A stretch of DNA of 64,000 nt from Lineolata rhizophorae (Eukaryota > Ascomycota > Dothideomycetes > Lineolatales > Lineolataceae). The first letter of the stretch is position 1. The number at the start of each line of letters is the position of its first letter. The notes beneath the pieces were generated by a model that was given only the letters and a program-made list of their open reading frames with translations, was not told the DNA's origin and did no database searches. The stretch spans positions 871,787 through 935,786 of the forward strand of contig MU001677.1 in assembly GCA_010093515.1 (NCBI GenBank), read 5' to 3'. The position numbers and the translations under genes are program-made. Positions 12,182 through 23,817 of the stretch are shown here, in pieces.

Positions 12182-12682
12182 GACTAATTATTATGCCTGC
12201 ACCTCGAAAGATGTCTAATAGGTACAATTCAACCAGCGTCGTCAAATTAGACCGTCGCGTACGAAAGTGGAGGGAGAAAGTCCTGCCGTTCGGGTGCCTA
12301 TATGGCACAAGCAGCATCCCTGAGTCTCACGCTCATTTCGGGTGAGGCCATCACACCGTCCTTCATTTCTGGCAGCGCGCGAGGCGAAGACTTGGTTTTA
12401 GTTTAGCTCCTTCGTTTTCTCTTCTTCTCTGGTTGCCCAGTTTTGTCTTTCGTTTTCTTATTTCTGGCTCTTCATTTTCCTATTGTCTTGTGATACCCAG
12501 TCTTGTCCCTAGTATATATGTATCCAAGAAGCCTATATCTTTGTTTCACCTCCACGTGTTGGGTTCTTCGAAACTAGTATGGACACGTGCCGCTTACTTG
12601 GCCAACGAGGATGTTGTTAGCCGGCTCCTAAATGAACATTAAATTGTCGCGTACTGTTTCCTCTCAACCTCTCTTCGAATCT
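12182..12682. other. Gap between HNH remnant and GGT 3' end
   Basis: Pyrimidine-rich, without a supported gene. The part near 12.6 kb should be the 3' UTR of the minus-strand gamma-glutamyltransferase gene. Confidence 0.4.
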
Positions 12683-15196
12683 TCACAACGGCACTGCCGC
12701 CCCATCCCCTCTTGGATCACTCCCGGAACTCCACACCCTAGTCCCCTCCTCCTCGTGCGCCCTGATAACCTGCCCCCTCCCAAACACACCCCTCGCGAAC
12801 CCGTTCGCCCACTTGACCACATGGCCCTTCCGGACCAGTTCTACTGCCACGTGATCCCGAATCCCCTCCTCTATATACACCGTCGCGTCGCCCACCTGCC
12901 CCTTGTCGTCCGGCATGCCGGCGCCGATGCACACGCGCGGCGCGTCCAGCGCCGCCTGCGGGCTGAGCCCGAAAACCAGCATGTTGAGCAGCACTTGCAC
13001 GTGGCCCTGTGGCTGCATGAAGCCGCCCATGACGCCGTAGGTGGCGAGGAGCGGCCCGGCGGGGACGCCCGAGGGCCTGGCCTTGGATGACCCAACTTCG
13101 CCGTTGCCTTCGCCGGCAGTATCGGCGGCTGCGGCGGCGGCGGCCGTTTGCTCCAAACCCAGACCCAAACCCGGCAGCGCTTCGGTCACCATGGCCGGGA
13201 TGATGGTGTGGTAGGGCCTCTTGCGCGGCGCCAGCACGTTGGGGTGCCTCTCGCTCAGGCTGAAGTTGGCGCCGCGGTTCTGCAGCGTGAAGCCGCAGCC
13301 CTTGGGCACGATGGCGGAGCCAAAGCCACCGTAGTTGCTGTTGATGAAGGAGATTGCGTTGCCCTCGCCATCGGTGGCGGCGAAGTAGACGGTGTCGGAG
13401 CGCTGGTGGGCCGGCGAGAGGGTGGCTGAAGGGTGGCCGTGGGGGATGGGCAGCGTGGCGGCGCGGTCGGGGGAGAAGAGGGAGGCGCGAGTGGCGAGGT
13501 ACGAGGGGGAGAGGAGGGAGGAAGGGGGTATGAGCATGGCGGTTGGGTCCGTGATGAACCAGGCACCATCGGAGAAGGCGAGGCGGAGGGTTTCGATGAC
13601 GGCGTGGAGGTGGCTGTTAGACGGAGCAAATGTGGGTTAGAAGTGGAGATCTAGAGGAAAGAACATGGCACCTTGACCATAACTTGGAACGTGAACTGTG
13701 GAATGGAGGGAGGGCGAAAGCGTACTCAGTCCCATTATGGTCACTCTGCTCCCACCCGCCCACCTTGCCCTCCTTGGCCAGCTCTTCTAGCATTCCCAAC
13801 GCCATCAACGCGACCAACCCCTGTCCATTCGGCGGATGCTCCCAAACATCCACGTCCGGCGGGCCCTCTCCCATATTAGTCTTCGCCGCCTTCATCAGCT
13901 TCTCCGCACGGAACCTGAGCGCAATCGGATCCACCACCTCGCTTCCCGTTTCCATATGGTGCGCCAGATCCTCTAGCTCCAACAACCCGCCGCGATCCTT
14001 GACCGCCTTGACGAGCTCCTCGGCGACGCGTCCCTCGTAGAAGCCGCGCTTGCCCTCGGCGGCCAGCATGCGGAAGGTGCGCGCCAGCGTCGGGTTGCGC
14101 ATCAGCTCGCCGGCACGCGGGGCGCGGCACCCGTCCAGGGCGGCGCCGTCGGGCTTGAGGATCTCGGCGAAGTTGGGCGAGGCGCGCTTGATCGCCCCTT
14201 CGGAGTTTTGCCACTAATGGGCGGCATCGAGACCATGATATGATCAGTCTTGCCTACATCCTCCGTAATAGAAAGGGCGGGGGAAGAAAAGCACAAGAGC
14301 GGAAGAAAGGTGAGTACGGTACGAAAGGAGAGCAGAGGACAGAGAAACATACAAACGTGGCGCTCAACTCCGAGACGGGGAACCCATCCTCGCCCAGCTC
14401 GATGGCCGGCCTCAAAATCTCCCCCATGCCCACCTTGCCGCTCCCGAACCGCTCCACGCAATCGACCCAGCCGGCCGCCGCGCCCGGCACCGTCACGCTG
14501 TGCGCGCTGTCCATGGGGATGGCGCCCGGCTCGCCGTCGGCTAGCCCCAGCGCTGCACGCACCTTCGCCAGCGTCATGGCGAGGCCGGACCGGCCTGAGC
14601 CGTTGAGCGCGTGTATGCGCCGAGTCGCGGCGCTGTAGAAGAGGCAGAACATGTCCCCGCCAATGCCGGTGGAGCCAGGCTCGGTCATATTGAGGGCGGC
14701 AGCGGTGGCGACGGCCGCGTCCTGTGGGGCAGTGCTGTTAGTACGGGCTGACGAGAGTTTTGAGGGTGATGGAAACGGAAAATAGTAATAGGGGGTTTGG
14801 TAGTTATCTTCAAGGGGGTATTTGGTGCAAAGCAACATTTATAGTCATCTAATTGTGGCTCTGTTCTGCCAGCTTCTACCCTTTCGACCTAACGCACAAT
14901 GGACGGAAAGAAACACTTACGGCGCAATTACCTCCCTGCAGTAGAATCCGCAGTCCCGCCTGCGACGCCAGCGGCTGTGTCGAGGACACTATGCCTTTCG
15001 TGCTGTGCACGACGCTGCGCCGGCTAGGGAACGGGACGAATTGCGGTTCGGCGGCCGGATATATTGCTCTGGCGTTTAGCTTGGACTTGGGTTCGGATTC
15101 CGCTGGTGGCTCGGCGGCGTTGGCGGCGGCGGACTTTCGCCGCTTATGCGCGCCTGCGGGGAACAAGTCCGAAGGGGCCTTGTTTTTGGTGGCCAT
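12683..15196 (-). CDS. Gamma-glutamyltransferase family protein, four exons
   Basis: Ntn-hydrolase of the gamma-glutamyltranspeptidase family, cleaving gamma-glutamyl bonds (glutathione and conjugates). Minus-strand exons 14921-15196, 14721-14353, 14213-13726 and 13613-12683 join in frame to 687 residues; all three introns have GT...AG ends (GTAAGT/ACAG, GTATGT/TTAG, GTACGC/ACAG). Family marks: [30 protein letters not shown] across the first junction, [71 protein letters not shown] and [17 protein letters not shown]. The predicted autocleavage threonine is in SDTVYFA (about residue 452), followed by [10 protein letters not shown]. No signal peptide is evident, and the chain resembles the cytosolic or peroxisomal group often compared with bacterial family-2 enzymes. 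An Ala/Gly-rich insert lies before [12 protein letters not shown]. Confidence 0.93.
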
Positions 15197-16188
15197 GGTC
15201 GTGCTAGGACTGAGGTGGTGGAAGTGAGTGGTGAAACGGTTGTGTAGGCTGGTCTGGCACGTATTTGGGACGAGAACTGTGGGAGATGGCGGGACGTAAT
15301 TGAGATTGACTGTCGGAAGAGAGGTTTGCTGAAGCACGCTGTTGCTGTCAGTAAATGAAGCAACCAAAAATTAATATAACATGTACCGGTCTGTATAGAG
15401 CTTGGGCGTGCTTGTAGACGTAAATTTAGAATTGAAAAGTGCCATTGGAATGCGTGCCCGACTATGGAATGACTTGACTGAAACGCTCTCAAAGAGCTTT
15501 GAAAACTGAAATCACGGAGATGACGGAAACAATACTTCACCGAGATGTAGTAAATGTAGTAAACGACCTAATATGCTCAATTGAACGATATGACATCCAC
15601 TCACATCTTAAAACATGAGGCAGGCGTAGACCAGCACTCGACTTGACGACGGGGCCAATTGCAAAGAGGTCGAGTGAGCGGGACGAAGCTTAAGGGAGAG
15701 AAAGGTGGAAACAAGCTTCGACGGGAAGCACTTTATTTTCGTGCCGAGGGGTAAGTCGGCAGTGGGGAAGCCCGCGAGGCAAGCTGCAGCGGAGCTAGCT
15801 GCATTTGTAGACTGCCGTATAGCCACGGCCATTGACCGGGGATGCAGCACTAACGATCCTAAAATGGGCTGTGAGTTGTTCCCGGGGTATTTTCGTCGGA
15901 TTGGTCACCAAAGGACGGAACTGAATGTTTTAACCAGTCGGGCGGGCGAAGTGAAGCAGGTCTCCAACGGCCAACCGCCAACTGTGGCGTACAGCAGCGG
16001 GTGGGGCCCCGAGCACCACCAGCCACACCAGCTCCTAGCGCCACCAATGGCCGCCTCCGCCGAGCTTTCTCAACCTCCAGCTCTCACGCACCACCGACCA
16101 ACCCACCAAACTCACCATCCAAACTCCGCACAGACTACTCGAACAAGCCACGAAACCGCATTCATACCCCGCACACGCCCCACGCCCT
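15197..16188. other. Divergent promoter region between GGT and SNU23
   Basis: About 1 kb between two start codons pointing away from each other. A CCAAT box (as ATTGG) is visible at about 15899. The right end is GC- and pyrimidine-rich, probably the 5' UTR of the gene at 16189. Open frames here are not supported by any family match. Confidence 0.45.
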
Positions 16189-16863
16189 ATGGCCGACCCC
16201 AGAAAATCCGCCTACGGCGCCGCCGCCGGCGGCCCTTCCGACACCTCCTTCCGCCGGACGTGGGACCGCGAGGAGTACGCCGCCAAGGCCGCCGCGCGGG
16301 CGGAGCGGGAGCGGGCCGAAGGTCGGGCGCGGCACGAGGCGCGGCTGGCGGGCAAGAAGTACGTGGCTCCGGGGCGGGGGCGGCGGGGCTCGACGCCGCC
16401 GGACGCGCGGGCGACGGAGGCGCGGCGGGCGCGCCTGGACGTGGCAGCCCAGGTGGGCAAGACGCAGCTGGTGGCGGCGGCGGCGGCGGTCGGCAAGCGC
16501 GGCAAGGGCGCCGGGTTCTACTGCCCGGACTGCGACTTGACGTTCAAGGACAACGTGGCGTACGTGGAGCATCTGAACAGCCGCCAGCATCTGGTGGCCG
16601 TGGGGCAGACGGGGGAGGTGGAGAGGGCGGGCGCGGCGCAGGTCAGGGAGAGGCTGCGGTGGCTGTGGTGGAAGGGGGTGAGGGAGAGGGCGGAGGAGGG
16701 AGACGTCGACTTGGGGAAGAGGGTGGAGGATGCCGTCAGGAGGGAGGAGAAGGAGAGGGAGGAGAAGAGGAGGAAGAGGAATGAGAAGAGGAGAAAGAGG
16801 AAGGGAGGAGACGATGATGTGCCGGCCTGGCAGAAGGTGGAGAATGATGGGTTTATTTACTGA
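16189..16863 (+). CDS. SNU23: Snu23/ZMAT2-like U4/U6.U5 tri-snRNP zinc-finger protein
   Basis: Small nuclear splicing factor of the U4/U6.U5 tri-snRNP. A single exon encodes 224 residues. The N-terminus has the family's RRTWDREEYAAKA element, followed by a basic linker. One U1-type C2H2 zinc finger is visible at about residues 109-131: GFYCPDCDLTFKDN...VEHLNSRQH, with the wide Cys-Cys and His-His spacing of RNA-binding fingers. After the finger come RERLRWLWWK and a long Lys/Arg/Glu helix. The C-terminus has the conserved QKVENDGFIY-like ending (family: mGFg.FG/GFIY). Length fits the family (about 190-230 residues). The ATG at 16189 directly precedes the conserved start. Confidence 0.86.
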   Translation: MADPRKSAYGAAAGGPSDTSFRRTWDREEYAAKAAARAERERAEGRARHEARLAGKKYVAPGRGRRGSTPPDARATEARRARLDVAAQVGKTQLVAAAAAVGKRGKGAGFYCPDCDLTFKDNVAYVEHLNSRQHLVAVGQTGEVERAGAAQVRERLRWLWWKGVRERAEEGDVDLGKRVEDAVRREEKEREEKRRKRNEKRRKRKGGDDDVPAWQKVENDGFIY

Positions 16864-17588
16864 GGTTGGCTTGGGCGGCGATGGGATCTGGCATGTGTTT
16901 AAATGAGGGCCTAAATAGGCGGAGGCTGAAGTGCATTGAGTGGGCATCGACGTTGGAGAACCATTATGAATAATAGTTTCAGCCAGGCATTGCTCTAGTC
17001 TGAGCTGCGGTTTGTTCTTAAAAACACCACGGAATAATACCCGGAACCACATTGCATGGCATTGGCAGGGTGGTTGCGCGCTCAGACACTTTAATAGAAG
17101 TTTGCCCGATCACCACAACAGAACAACTACGTTCGCACGATCCATAATATTCACACTTAGTAACAATTCAACTCCTCACTATCTAAACCGCTTCATTCTA
17201 TCATACAAAAATAGCAAAACCACCCCACCTGCCGGGCAAGAGGCACGACCACCACTCTTCACTACCCACCCGCTCCCGCACACCTTTATCGGTACATCCA
17301 TCGTAAATCCGACGCCCGAGGGACACCAGGAACGCCATACTCCGACAACAATAGGCACAACAGGGAGGCAGGTAAGGAGGGAAATAAGAGGAAGAAATAA
17401 TGCAGAGTAAAGCCAAGGAAACGTCCCAGCAGTTGGGACAGTACCTCTGACATAGAAGCGCAAGAACAAATGACACCGCCCGCCCATATGTGCACCGACC
17501 CCAACTCCGCCCGACAAATCTTCTTCCCACCACCGCCCTTAGACATAAGTCCCCCCAACCTTGCATACACATACACACACCTAACAAT
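16864..17588. other. Convergent 3' region between SNU23 and the SDS3-like gene
   Basis: Space between two genes that end toward each other, containing both 3' UTRs and polyadenylation regions. No gene recognised. Confidence 0.45.
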
Positions 17589-19872
17589 TCACCCCCTCCC
17601 CCTCCTCCCCAACCCACTCCCCACCCTCCTCATCGGCGTCCCACCCCCACCTCCAATCTCACTCCCCGCCGCACTATTCCCCCTGCTCATCGGCACGCCC
17701 CCGCCCCCACCGCCAGCACCAGCACCGCCCATCCCCGGCTCCAACAACCCCGCCGCAGCCGCCCCGGCACCATCCCTCCCCCTCTCACCAGCCTCCCTCG
17801 CCGCCAGCGCCGCGCTCGCCGCCACCAGCGCGCGGCCCTCCGCAGCCGCGGCGTCGGCCGTGGCGCCGCCACCGAACCCGACGCCCAGGCCCCTCAGCGC
17901 CGTCTCCACGCCGCCCGCCGCCGCCGCCATGCCGGCCGCGGTGCCAAGTCCCCTCCCACCTCCCACGGCCGCCCCGTTCGCGACGCCATTGGCGCCCGCC
18001 GGGGCCCGGAACTCAAACTCCACGACCCTGGGCCCCTCGAGCGCCTTGGTCAGCAGTCGCCTGTTCGTCTCGCCGTCGACGGCGGCGTCGCCCTGCATGA
18101 GCAGGAGGTCGTTCTCGATGTCGGCCTCGCGGAGGGGGGCGGGTGGGGGCGCCGACACGTTCGCGCGGCTGGACAGGTTGGTGGGGAGGGTCAGGGGCGG
18201 CGGGGGCGCGGAGGCGAAGATGGCGGCCGCGGCGCGGTGCACGTCGGAGAGGGAGGAGGGCGGGGTGGGTGCAGCGGGCGCCGGAGACCCGTGGTGGTGA
18301 TGATGGTGGTGCGGGTGCCGCGAGGAGCCCCGCGTGGCTGGGTGCCCGCCGAGGAAGGCGTTGGTCTGCGTCGAGGCATTGGCGCCGCGGTCCATGTCGG
18401 CGGCCGTCGGCTGCGGCGTGTTGGCCTCGGAGGCGGCGTTGGCCGCTCCGGCACCGTCGCCGCCTTCGTTGGCAGCACCCACGCCAGACGCGTCCGCCGC
18501 GGCGCTCGCGTCCCCGGTCGCCGCTCCAGTGCTACCGTCGCCTTCGACGGCCTGCGCTGCCTGCTGCTGCTGCTGCTGCTCCTGCACTTTTAGCTTGGCG
18601 AAGAAGTGCTGTGCCGCCGTGTGCGCCGTATTGAGCGACATGGTGAGCTCCCTCTCCGTGAAGAGGCGCTCGATCGAGTACAGCGGGGCCTCGTACTGGG
18701 CGTGCACAGCGCGCGCCTTGGCGTCGCGGAACGGCGTGCTGCCCGCCCCGGCCCCGCCACCGCCGGCTACGCCCGCCCCGGCTGCACCACCGCCCGTCGC
18801 CGCCGCGATGCTCGCCGCCGCGGCGCCGCCCACGCCGCTGAGCAGGTGCTCCAGGTTGCGTCCCGCGGCCGCGGCGTTGGCCGCCGGCCCGCTCGGGCCT
18901 GGCGACCCGCCGCCTCCCACGCCGGCGCCGTTGTCCTCGTCGAAAGCCGCGGCCTTGCGCTTGCGGCCTCTATCCGGGCCGCCCGTCAGGCTGAAGTGGT
19001 CGACGTCGGCGTCGGCGATGGCGGCCCGCTGGTTAAGTCGCGTGTTGCGCTTACGGCTGCCCTGGGCGCCGCCGGGCGAGGCCGGGTTGCCGGCGAGGGA
19101 GTACTGGTTGGGGTGGAGGAGGAGGGCGGACGAGTCGGCGAGGTCGAGCTGCTCCTTCTCGCGCATGAGACGCGTGCGCTTTTGGGAAAGAGCTTGCACG
19201 AGGCGCTCGCGGAGGGTCTCCGACAGAATGCGGTGTTCCTCTTGGGCGAGGCGGGTTTTGTACGAGTGGGCTTGGTGAAGCTCGGCGAGGGCGTTTTGGC
19301 GTTTGTTCTACGGAGGGAAGAAAGGGGCGGTTAGTGCTGCGCTGGGCAATGACATGGGGCAAATGCGAAATTGCGTGGTGTGTGCGTCCACTTACCCACA
19401 GCCTGGTCAACTCAATGTCCCTCTCCTCCATGGCATTATTGACCTGCGTGACAAAATCGCCATAGAACCTCCCCGCCTGCGCCACATAATCCTTCTGCTC
19501 CGGCGACACCACGCCACCCATCATCTGCTCGATCTGCTCCTGGATGTCCCTGCCGGAATCGTCCAGCGGCGCATTCCCAAACAGGTTCGCCTTCATGATG
19601 AGGTTCACGTCCGTCTGGACCGCCAGCACCTGCGCCCGGTAGTGCTCGTTGTGCTTGTCCCCAAAGCTGGCCATCATTTCGGATAGCTTCTCGGCGATCA
19701 GGTTGCGCCGCTTGTCCCGCTTGGAGATCTGCTGGTGCGCGTGCGGCGGAAGGTTGGTGCCGCCGGAGGCAGTTCCACCGAGGCCGCTGCCGGGAGGTGG
19801 TGTGTTGCCGCCATCTGCACCGAGAATGTCGGCGGTTGGAGGCGTGCCGTCGCGACTTTGGTTGCGGGCCAT
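17589..19872 (-). CDS. Sds3-like subunit of Rpd3L-type histone deacetylase complex, two exons
   Basis: Predicted nuclear corepressor subunit (Sds3/Dep1 type) that supports Rpd3-Sin3 histone deacetylase assembly. Exons 19396-19872 and 17589-19307 join across an 88-bp intron (GTAAGT donor, GTAG acceptor) into 731 residues. The Sds3-like domain covers about residues 45-260: ISKRDKRRNLIAEKLSEMM, HYRAQVLAVQTDVNLI, then a coiled-coil stretch with ALAELHQAHSYKTRLAQEEH and LRERLVQALSQKRTRLMREKEQLD, ending at ALLLHPNQYSL. The remainder (about 290-731) is low-complexity, rich in Ala, Gly and Pro, with a poly-Gln run (18566-18583) and His repeats (18291-18315). A second conserved patch contains LYSIERLFTERELTMSLNTA, followed by FFAKLKVQEQQQ. 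The glycine/alanine-rich tail creates long shadow frames on the opposite strand. Confidence 0.85.
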
Positions 19873-21419
19873 GCCGGCGAGGCAGAGTATGCAGGATTGA
19901 TGATCTTCAGTGATGCGCCTAAAATAGACGTTCTCGACCTCGGCGGCGTATGTGACTGACGTCGGAGCGGCCGGTTCGTTGGTGGTACGACTAGCTGCTA
20001 TTCCGGTGCTGTTTGCTCAGGCGCGTTGACTTGCTGAAGGATATGACGCTGGTGGAGAAGTTGGGAGAGTAGGCCGCTAAGTAGCTGGACTGTACAGAGC
20101 AGGCGTCATTTAATCGATAAGCGGCGTGCAGATGAGGCGTGAATCGCAGCGCACGATCCACGACTGCAGTCAAAGACGAGCAGGTGGTGTAACAAGAAGA
20201 CAATGAAGCTAGCCAGTAGGAGTGTGCGATAGGTGAACAGTGAGAAAGAAGTCTCGGCAGGCCCGAATCGGGCAAAGTCGCGCCCGACACGAACAGAGCT
20301 GTCTCCTGGCGCAAACGCTACGAGTGCATGACGCGGGCGTCGCCCACAGACAGAGTGAAACTCGCCGTCGCAAGCGTCGAGTCGAACAGTAAAATGGGCG
20401 CTCACAGCAGCACGCTTCGGGTAAAGGCGGGCTCCGAGCTGCTGCACCTGCAAGTGGCCTGAGCCCTTTTCGAGGCTCCGGCGAAACAAATTCTCCGCAC
20501 ACCGGGAACCTCGCCTGCCACAATCTGGGCTGGGGCGCGACGACGTCTCTGCGACGACGAGGGCATCGCGCCCGGACTCCAACAAAAGCGTGTCGGGTTC
20601 TTCAAGCACGATCCCCGGCTCTGCGGTCTCCGCGCTCGGCCATCCAGATGGACGCGGCCTACTTCCTAATGCAGATCCCTAGGCAATCTCAAACGACGCT
20701 TGCTGTCCCCCGCTTTCTCCGACATGACGATACCGGCTGGGCACTAGCATATACGAGGTAGTCTGGGAAGCGACTGGGAGATGGCGATGATGATTATAGA
20801 AGGATCATCACATCAATATACATTCATCAAAGTGGATTCTTTTTAAGAAACCTCGAGTCGGCGATTAGCTAAAGCGGACATCCCGTAGCGCTATTCTACT
20901 ACGTTACGGTAACTGTATGCTCACCATCCCTTAGTGCCTTCCCACTGAAAGCAGTGCACAAACACTCTTCTTCGATCCCCGCCTTCCCTGGGCGGCTAGA
21001 CATGGTTGCGCGATCGGTTTAGTCCAATGCCTTGCATCCCCAAACTCAGAGGTCGGTTTCCGGCTCCCGGAACAACGACATCAGTGTCTCCTCTACGCGG
21101 ACAGGAAGCTCTAGACGCGTTGCGGGCAGTAATGCGAACACAGGCGCCTTAGCGAGATCGGAGAAAGATAAATAGAGGAATGCCTTCATCGACGAGAAAC
21201 CAGTTAGCCGAAGGATACCTGCTGCTTTTCCGATCGAAAAATGGCCTCATCTCGAATTCCGACTAAAAGAAATTGATGACAGAGTCTGGCATGAAGTATG
21301 ACGTAGATAAGGCCTTATCCAGAGTCGCCCAGCGCAATCGCAATCAGAGTCCTTGACGCATTGCTTGTAGCAAATGTGCCGCCATGTATGCCTCGCTATC
21401 AGTCCAAGCATTCTCATTC
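19873..21419. other. Gap between SDS3-like gene and FHA kinase
   Basis: The left 700 bp are the promoter and 5' UTR of the SDS3-like gene; a 167-codon minus-strand frame at 20106-20609 lies here but has no recognisable domain. From 20.65 to 21.4 kb the sequence becomes AT-richer with only short frames. Confidence 0.4.
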
Positions 21420-23539
21420 TCAAGGACCTGTCTCCCGCCATGCCCATCTGGCGTGGAGAGGTACGAACCTTGAGCAAAGGCCTGCTCGTCTCCAATATGC
21501 CGCTGGCGATCGTGGCCTTGTCTGTGCTAAGAACATTGCATGGCCCGTTGTCTTGCGGCGGATCGGCCCAGGTCGGGTCTGGCACTGAGTTTGTAGCACA
21601 GGCTGAGAATCTTTATTGTTTTGCTCATCGGCTGCCTCTGGTACGCTGTGCGTAAGATCGTTTTGCCAGCGGCGTTTGCTATGTCTTCCACCGGATGACG
21701 ACAACGATTTCAGTTCTCGCGTTGCCCTCTTTCGGTTCGCAGTGGACGCTGACACATAAGAATCCGGAGGTGTGCCAGCTGATCGGAGATATCTTCGGAT
21801 CTCGATTGAGGGGATTGAATCGCCACTCAGGAAAGAGGTCGGTAAGCTGGGACTAGCAATTGCCAGAGGACCTTGGAACAACACAGTTTTCTTATCGTCG
21901 TTATCTTCATCCTGGACTGTAGACCGAGCAGCTTGTTGATATCCTTCAGCATAGGAAACGGGGGTTTGAGTTTGACAGCCATCTTGGGGCGGGTCGGTGA
22001 GGAGCAGGGCTCCGTTGTAGCAATGCTCTGCTGAACCTCGCAACTCCGGCTCCATCATCACCATGGCGGTTGACAGGAACCATTTTAAATCGTCTGGTTT
22101 CTTGTCGAGATCCCTCCCGAGCTTCTTGACAATGTCTCTACAAAAAGGTACCCCTGCCGATGTGCAGCGTGGAAGCTGGGAGGCATTCTCGAATATAACG
22201 ACACCAAGAGACCAAATATCGACAGCTGGACTGTAGCTTCCCTTCTTGTGGCCAGCGATTCTTCTATCGTACTCCTCGTAGACCTCCGGCGCAAGATATA
22301 GTGGAGAGCCGCAAATCGTTGTTAAATCGCGGCTTTCTCGAGATAGACCGAAATCGCAAAGTTTGACATAGATATTATCCCCCTTTTGAGAACTCCCTGC
22401 ATTTCGGGAATGAACAAGAATATTTCCTGGCTTGATATCTCGATGAACAATTGGTTTTTCGTGTCCATGAAGGTAGACTAAGGCTGATAGACATTGACAG
22501 AGAATCTGGACGCATTCGTGAGGGGATATGTCTTCTTGGTCCACGAGAGATCCACCGGGAATATATTCAAGGTGGAAGAGAGGCAATGGTTCATATTCTA
22601 CGTGGATCAGTCGAACGATATACTCCTAGTGAAGTATTAGCGCTAGAACCTTAAAGGAGACTATAAACTGACGTGAGAGATTTGCTCCAAGATTTTAGCT
22701 TCCTTTCTCCACGCGGTGAGATCGCTGATTTTATTCTTGATAGCTGTCTTGGAAGGCTTCTTAAGAGCGTACTCAAGCCCAGTGCTAACATTCCAGCAAT
22801 GACTTACAACGCCAAAGGCTCCTTCCCCGAGATCCCCTAGATGTAGGACGACTTCGCCTGAGCCAGGCGTGCGTGCCCCACTGGGAGGCTCCGTCGGCGG
22901 TTGAGTTGGGAGGCCGCACGCACCGAAAAGATCTTCCACATTCGCTGTCCCCTGGAGGAATCGACTGACTTTGTCGATATACGTCCAAGGAGTTATGTCA
23001 TGCGAGGCGACGATGACTTCAAACTTGAGGTGTTAGTGGATTTCAATGACAATTTGTTCGATCCCATTTAGGACTTCGTGCCCGCCGAGGATCCAGCGGA
23101 AATTACGCCGCCGATGTCTTTTGTTGTCGTCGTAAGTGACCGCGGTTCCGTAAGTCGACCCTAGGTCTCGCAAAACCGGGCGATACTGGCGGCAGTCGTC
23201 GAAGTCTTCTTCAAATGTCAGAGCGCAGTGGTGAAAGCTGATGCCGGGTCTGTAAGGTAAAACAATGTCGCAAGTGTCTGGATCGGTTCCAAACACAAAT
23301 CCCCGGCAAGTTCGTGGGCCGGGGCTGAATCTGAGCTCAAGACATGGATCGTAATCCAGGTTACTGTGCTGCTCTTCCGGCGGCTCGGTTGCTTGGCGGA
23401 CGCGGCGGCCATGTTCATCTTGCCGCGGTGGCACTGACAGTGACCAGGAAACGGTATCGTAATGACGGAACATACCGCGAGCGATTCTCGGCAACCTGTT
23501 CAATCGCGTAGAACGCAAGAGCTCCATCACCACGACCAT
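21420..23539 (-). CDS. FHA-domain serine/threonine protein kinase with one in-frame stop (possible pseudogene)
   Basis: Member of a filamentous-fungal multicopy family joining an N-terminal FHA phosphothreonine-binding domain to a protein kinase, an architecture recalling Rad53/Cds1. The FHA part has GFVFGTDPDTCDIVLP, ISFHHCALTF and LRDLGSTYGT. The kinase part keeps every catalytic motif: glycine loop GEGAFGVV, EYALKKPS lysine, HRDIKPGNIL, DFGLS, GSPLYLAPE and DIWSLGVVIFE. A 47-bp intron (22626-22672; GTCAGT donor, CTAG acceptor) joins EQISH to EYIVRL in frame. A TAA at 23033-23035 interrupts one continuous frame between the FHA domain and LKFEVIVASHD; from memory, relatives read through here. 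CAA-to-TAA is the RIP direction. Alternatives are a short in-frame intron ending at CTAACACCTCAAG, or a sequencing error. The N-terminus is uncertain: ATGs exist at 23539 and 23527, and an upstream exon or frame change is possible. The C-terminal tail is basic and unstructured. Confidence 0.72.
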
Positions 23540-23817
23540 CAGCGGGGTATAAACGCGCGATCAGGTCCGTGTCCATTTCGAATGTCTCCACCGAGGAGAG
23601 AGAGAGCGCTGACGAAAGGCGTCATTTTGGGCGTTATTTTCAGCCTTCTACTGGGACAACCAGAGGTGTTTGGCGGTCCTTGGGCCAACCACAGTCTTAG
23701 GCGAGATGCCGGGTAGCTGACTCTGCTGTTGCCTGATGAAGGTAGGTCGGCCCAAAATTTCCCTCCCAAGCTTCTGCTAGAAACACCGCTTCCTGCTGTT
23801 CTTTGTATCATGGCAGA
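23540..23817. promoter_or_regulatory. Short bidirectional promoter of the kinase/partner pair
   Basis: Only about 278 bp separate the outermost kinase ATG (23539, minus) from the partner ATG (23818, plus), so the two genes must share this region for transcription start. No TATA box or known operator is obvious by eye. Confidence 0.45.

Noticed and set aside
17490-18593. Long plus-strand frames opposite the SDS3-like gene
   Set aside because: They are antisense shadows of the Gly/Ala-rich coding tail and consist of Pro/Arg low-complexity sequence.
20106-20609. Minus-strand 167-codon frame upstream of the SDS3-like gene
   Set aside because: No recognisable domain, several other frames are open in the same GC-rich stretch; best read as leader/promoter DNA.
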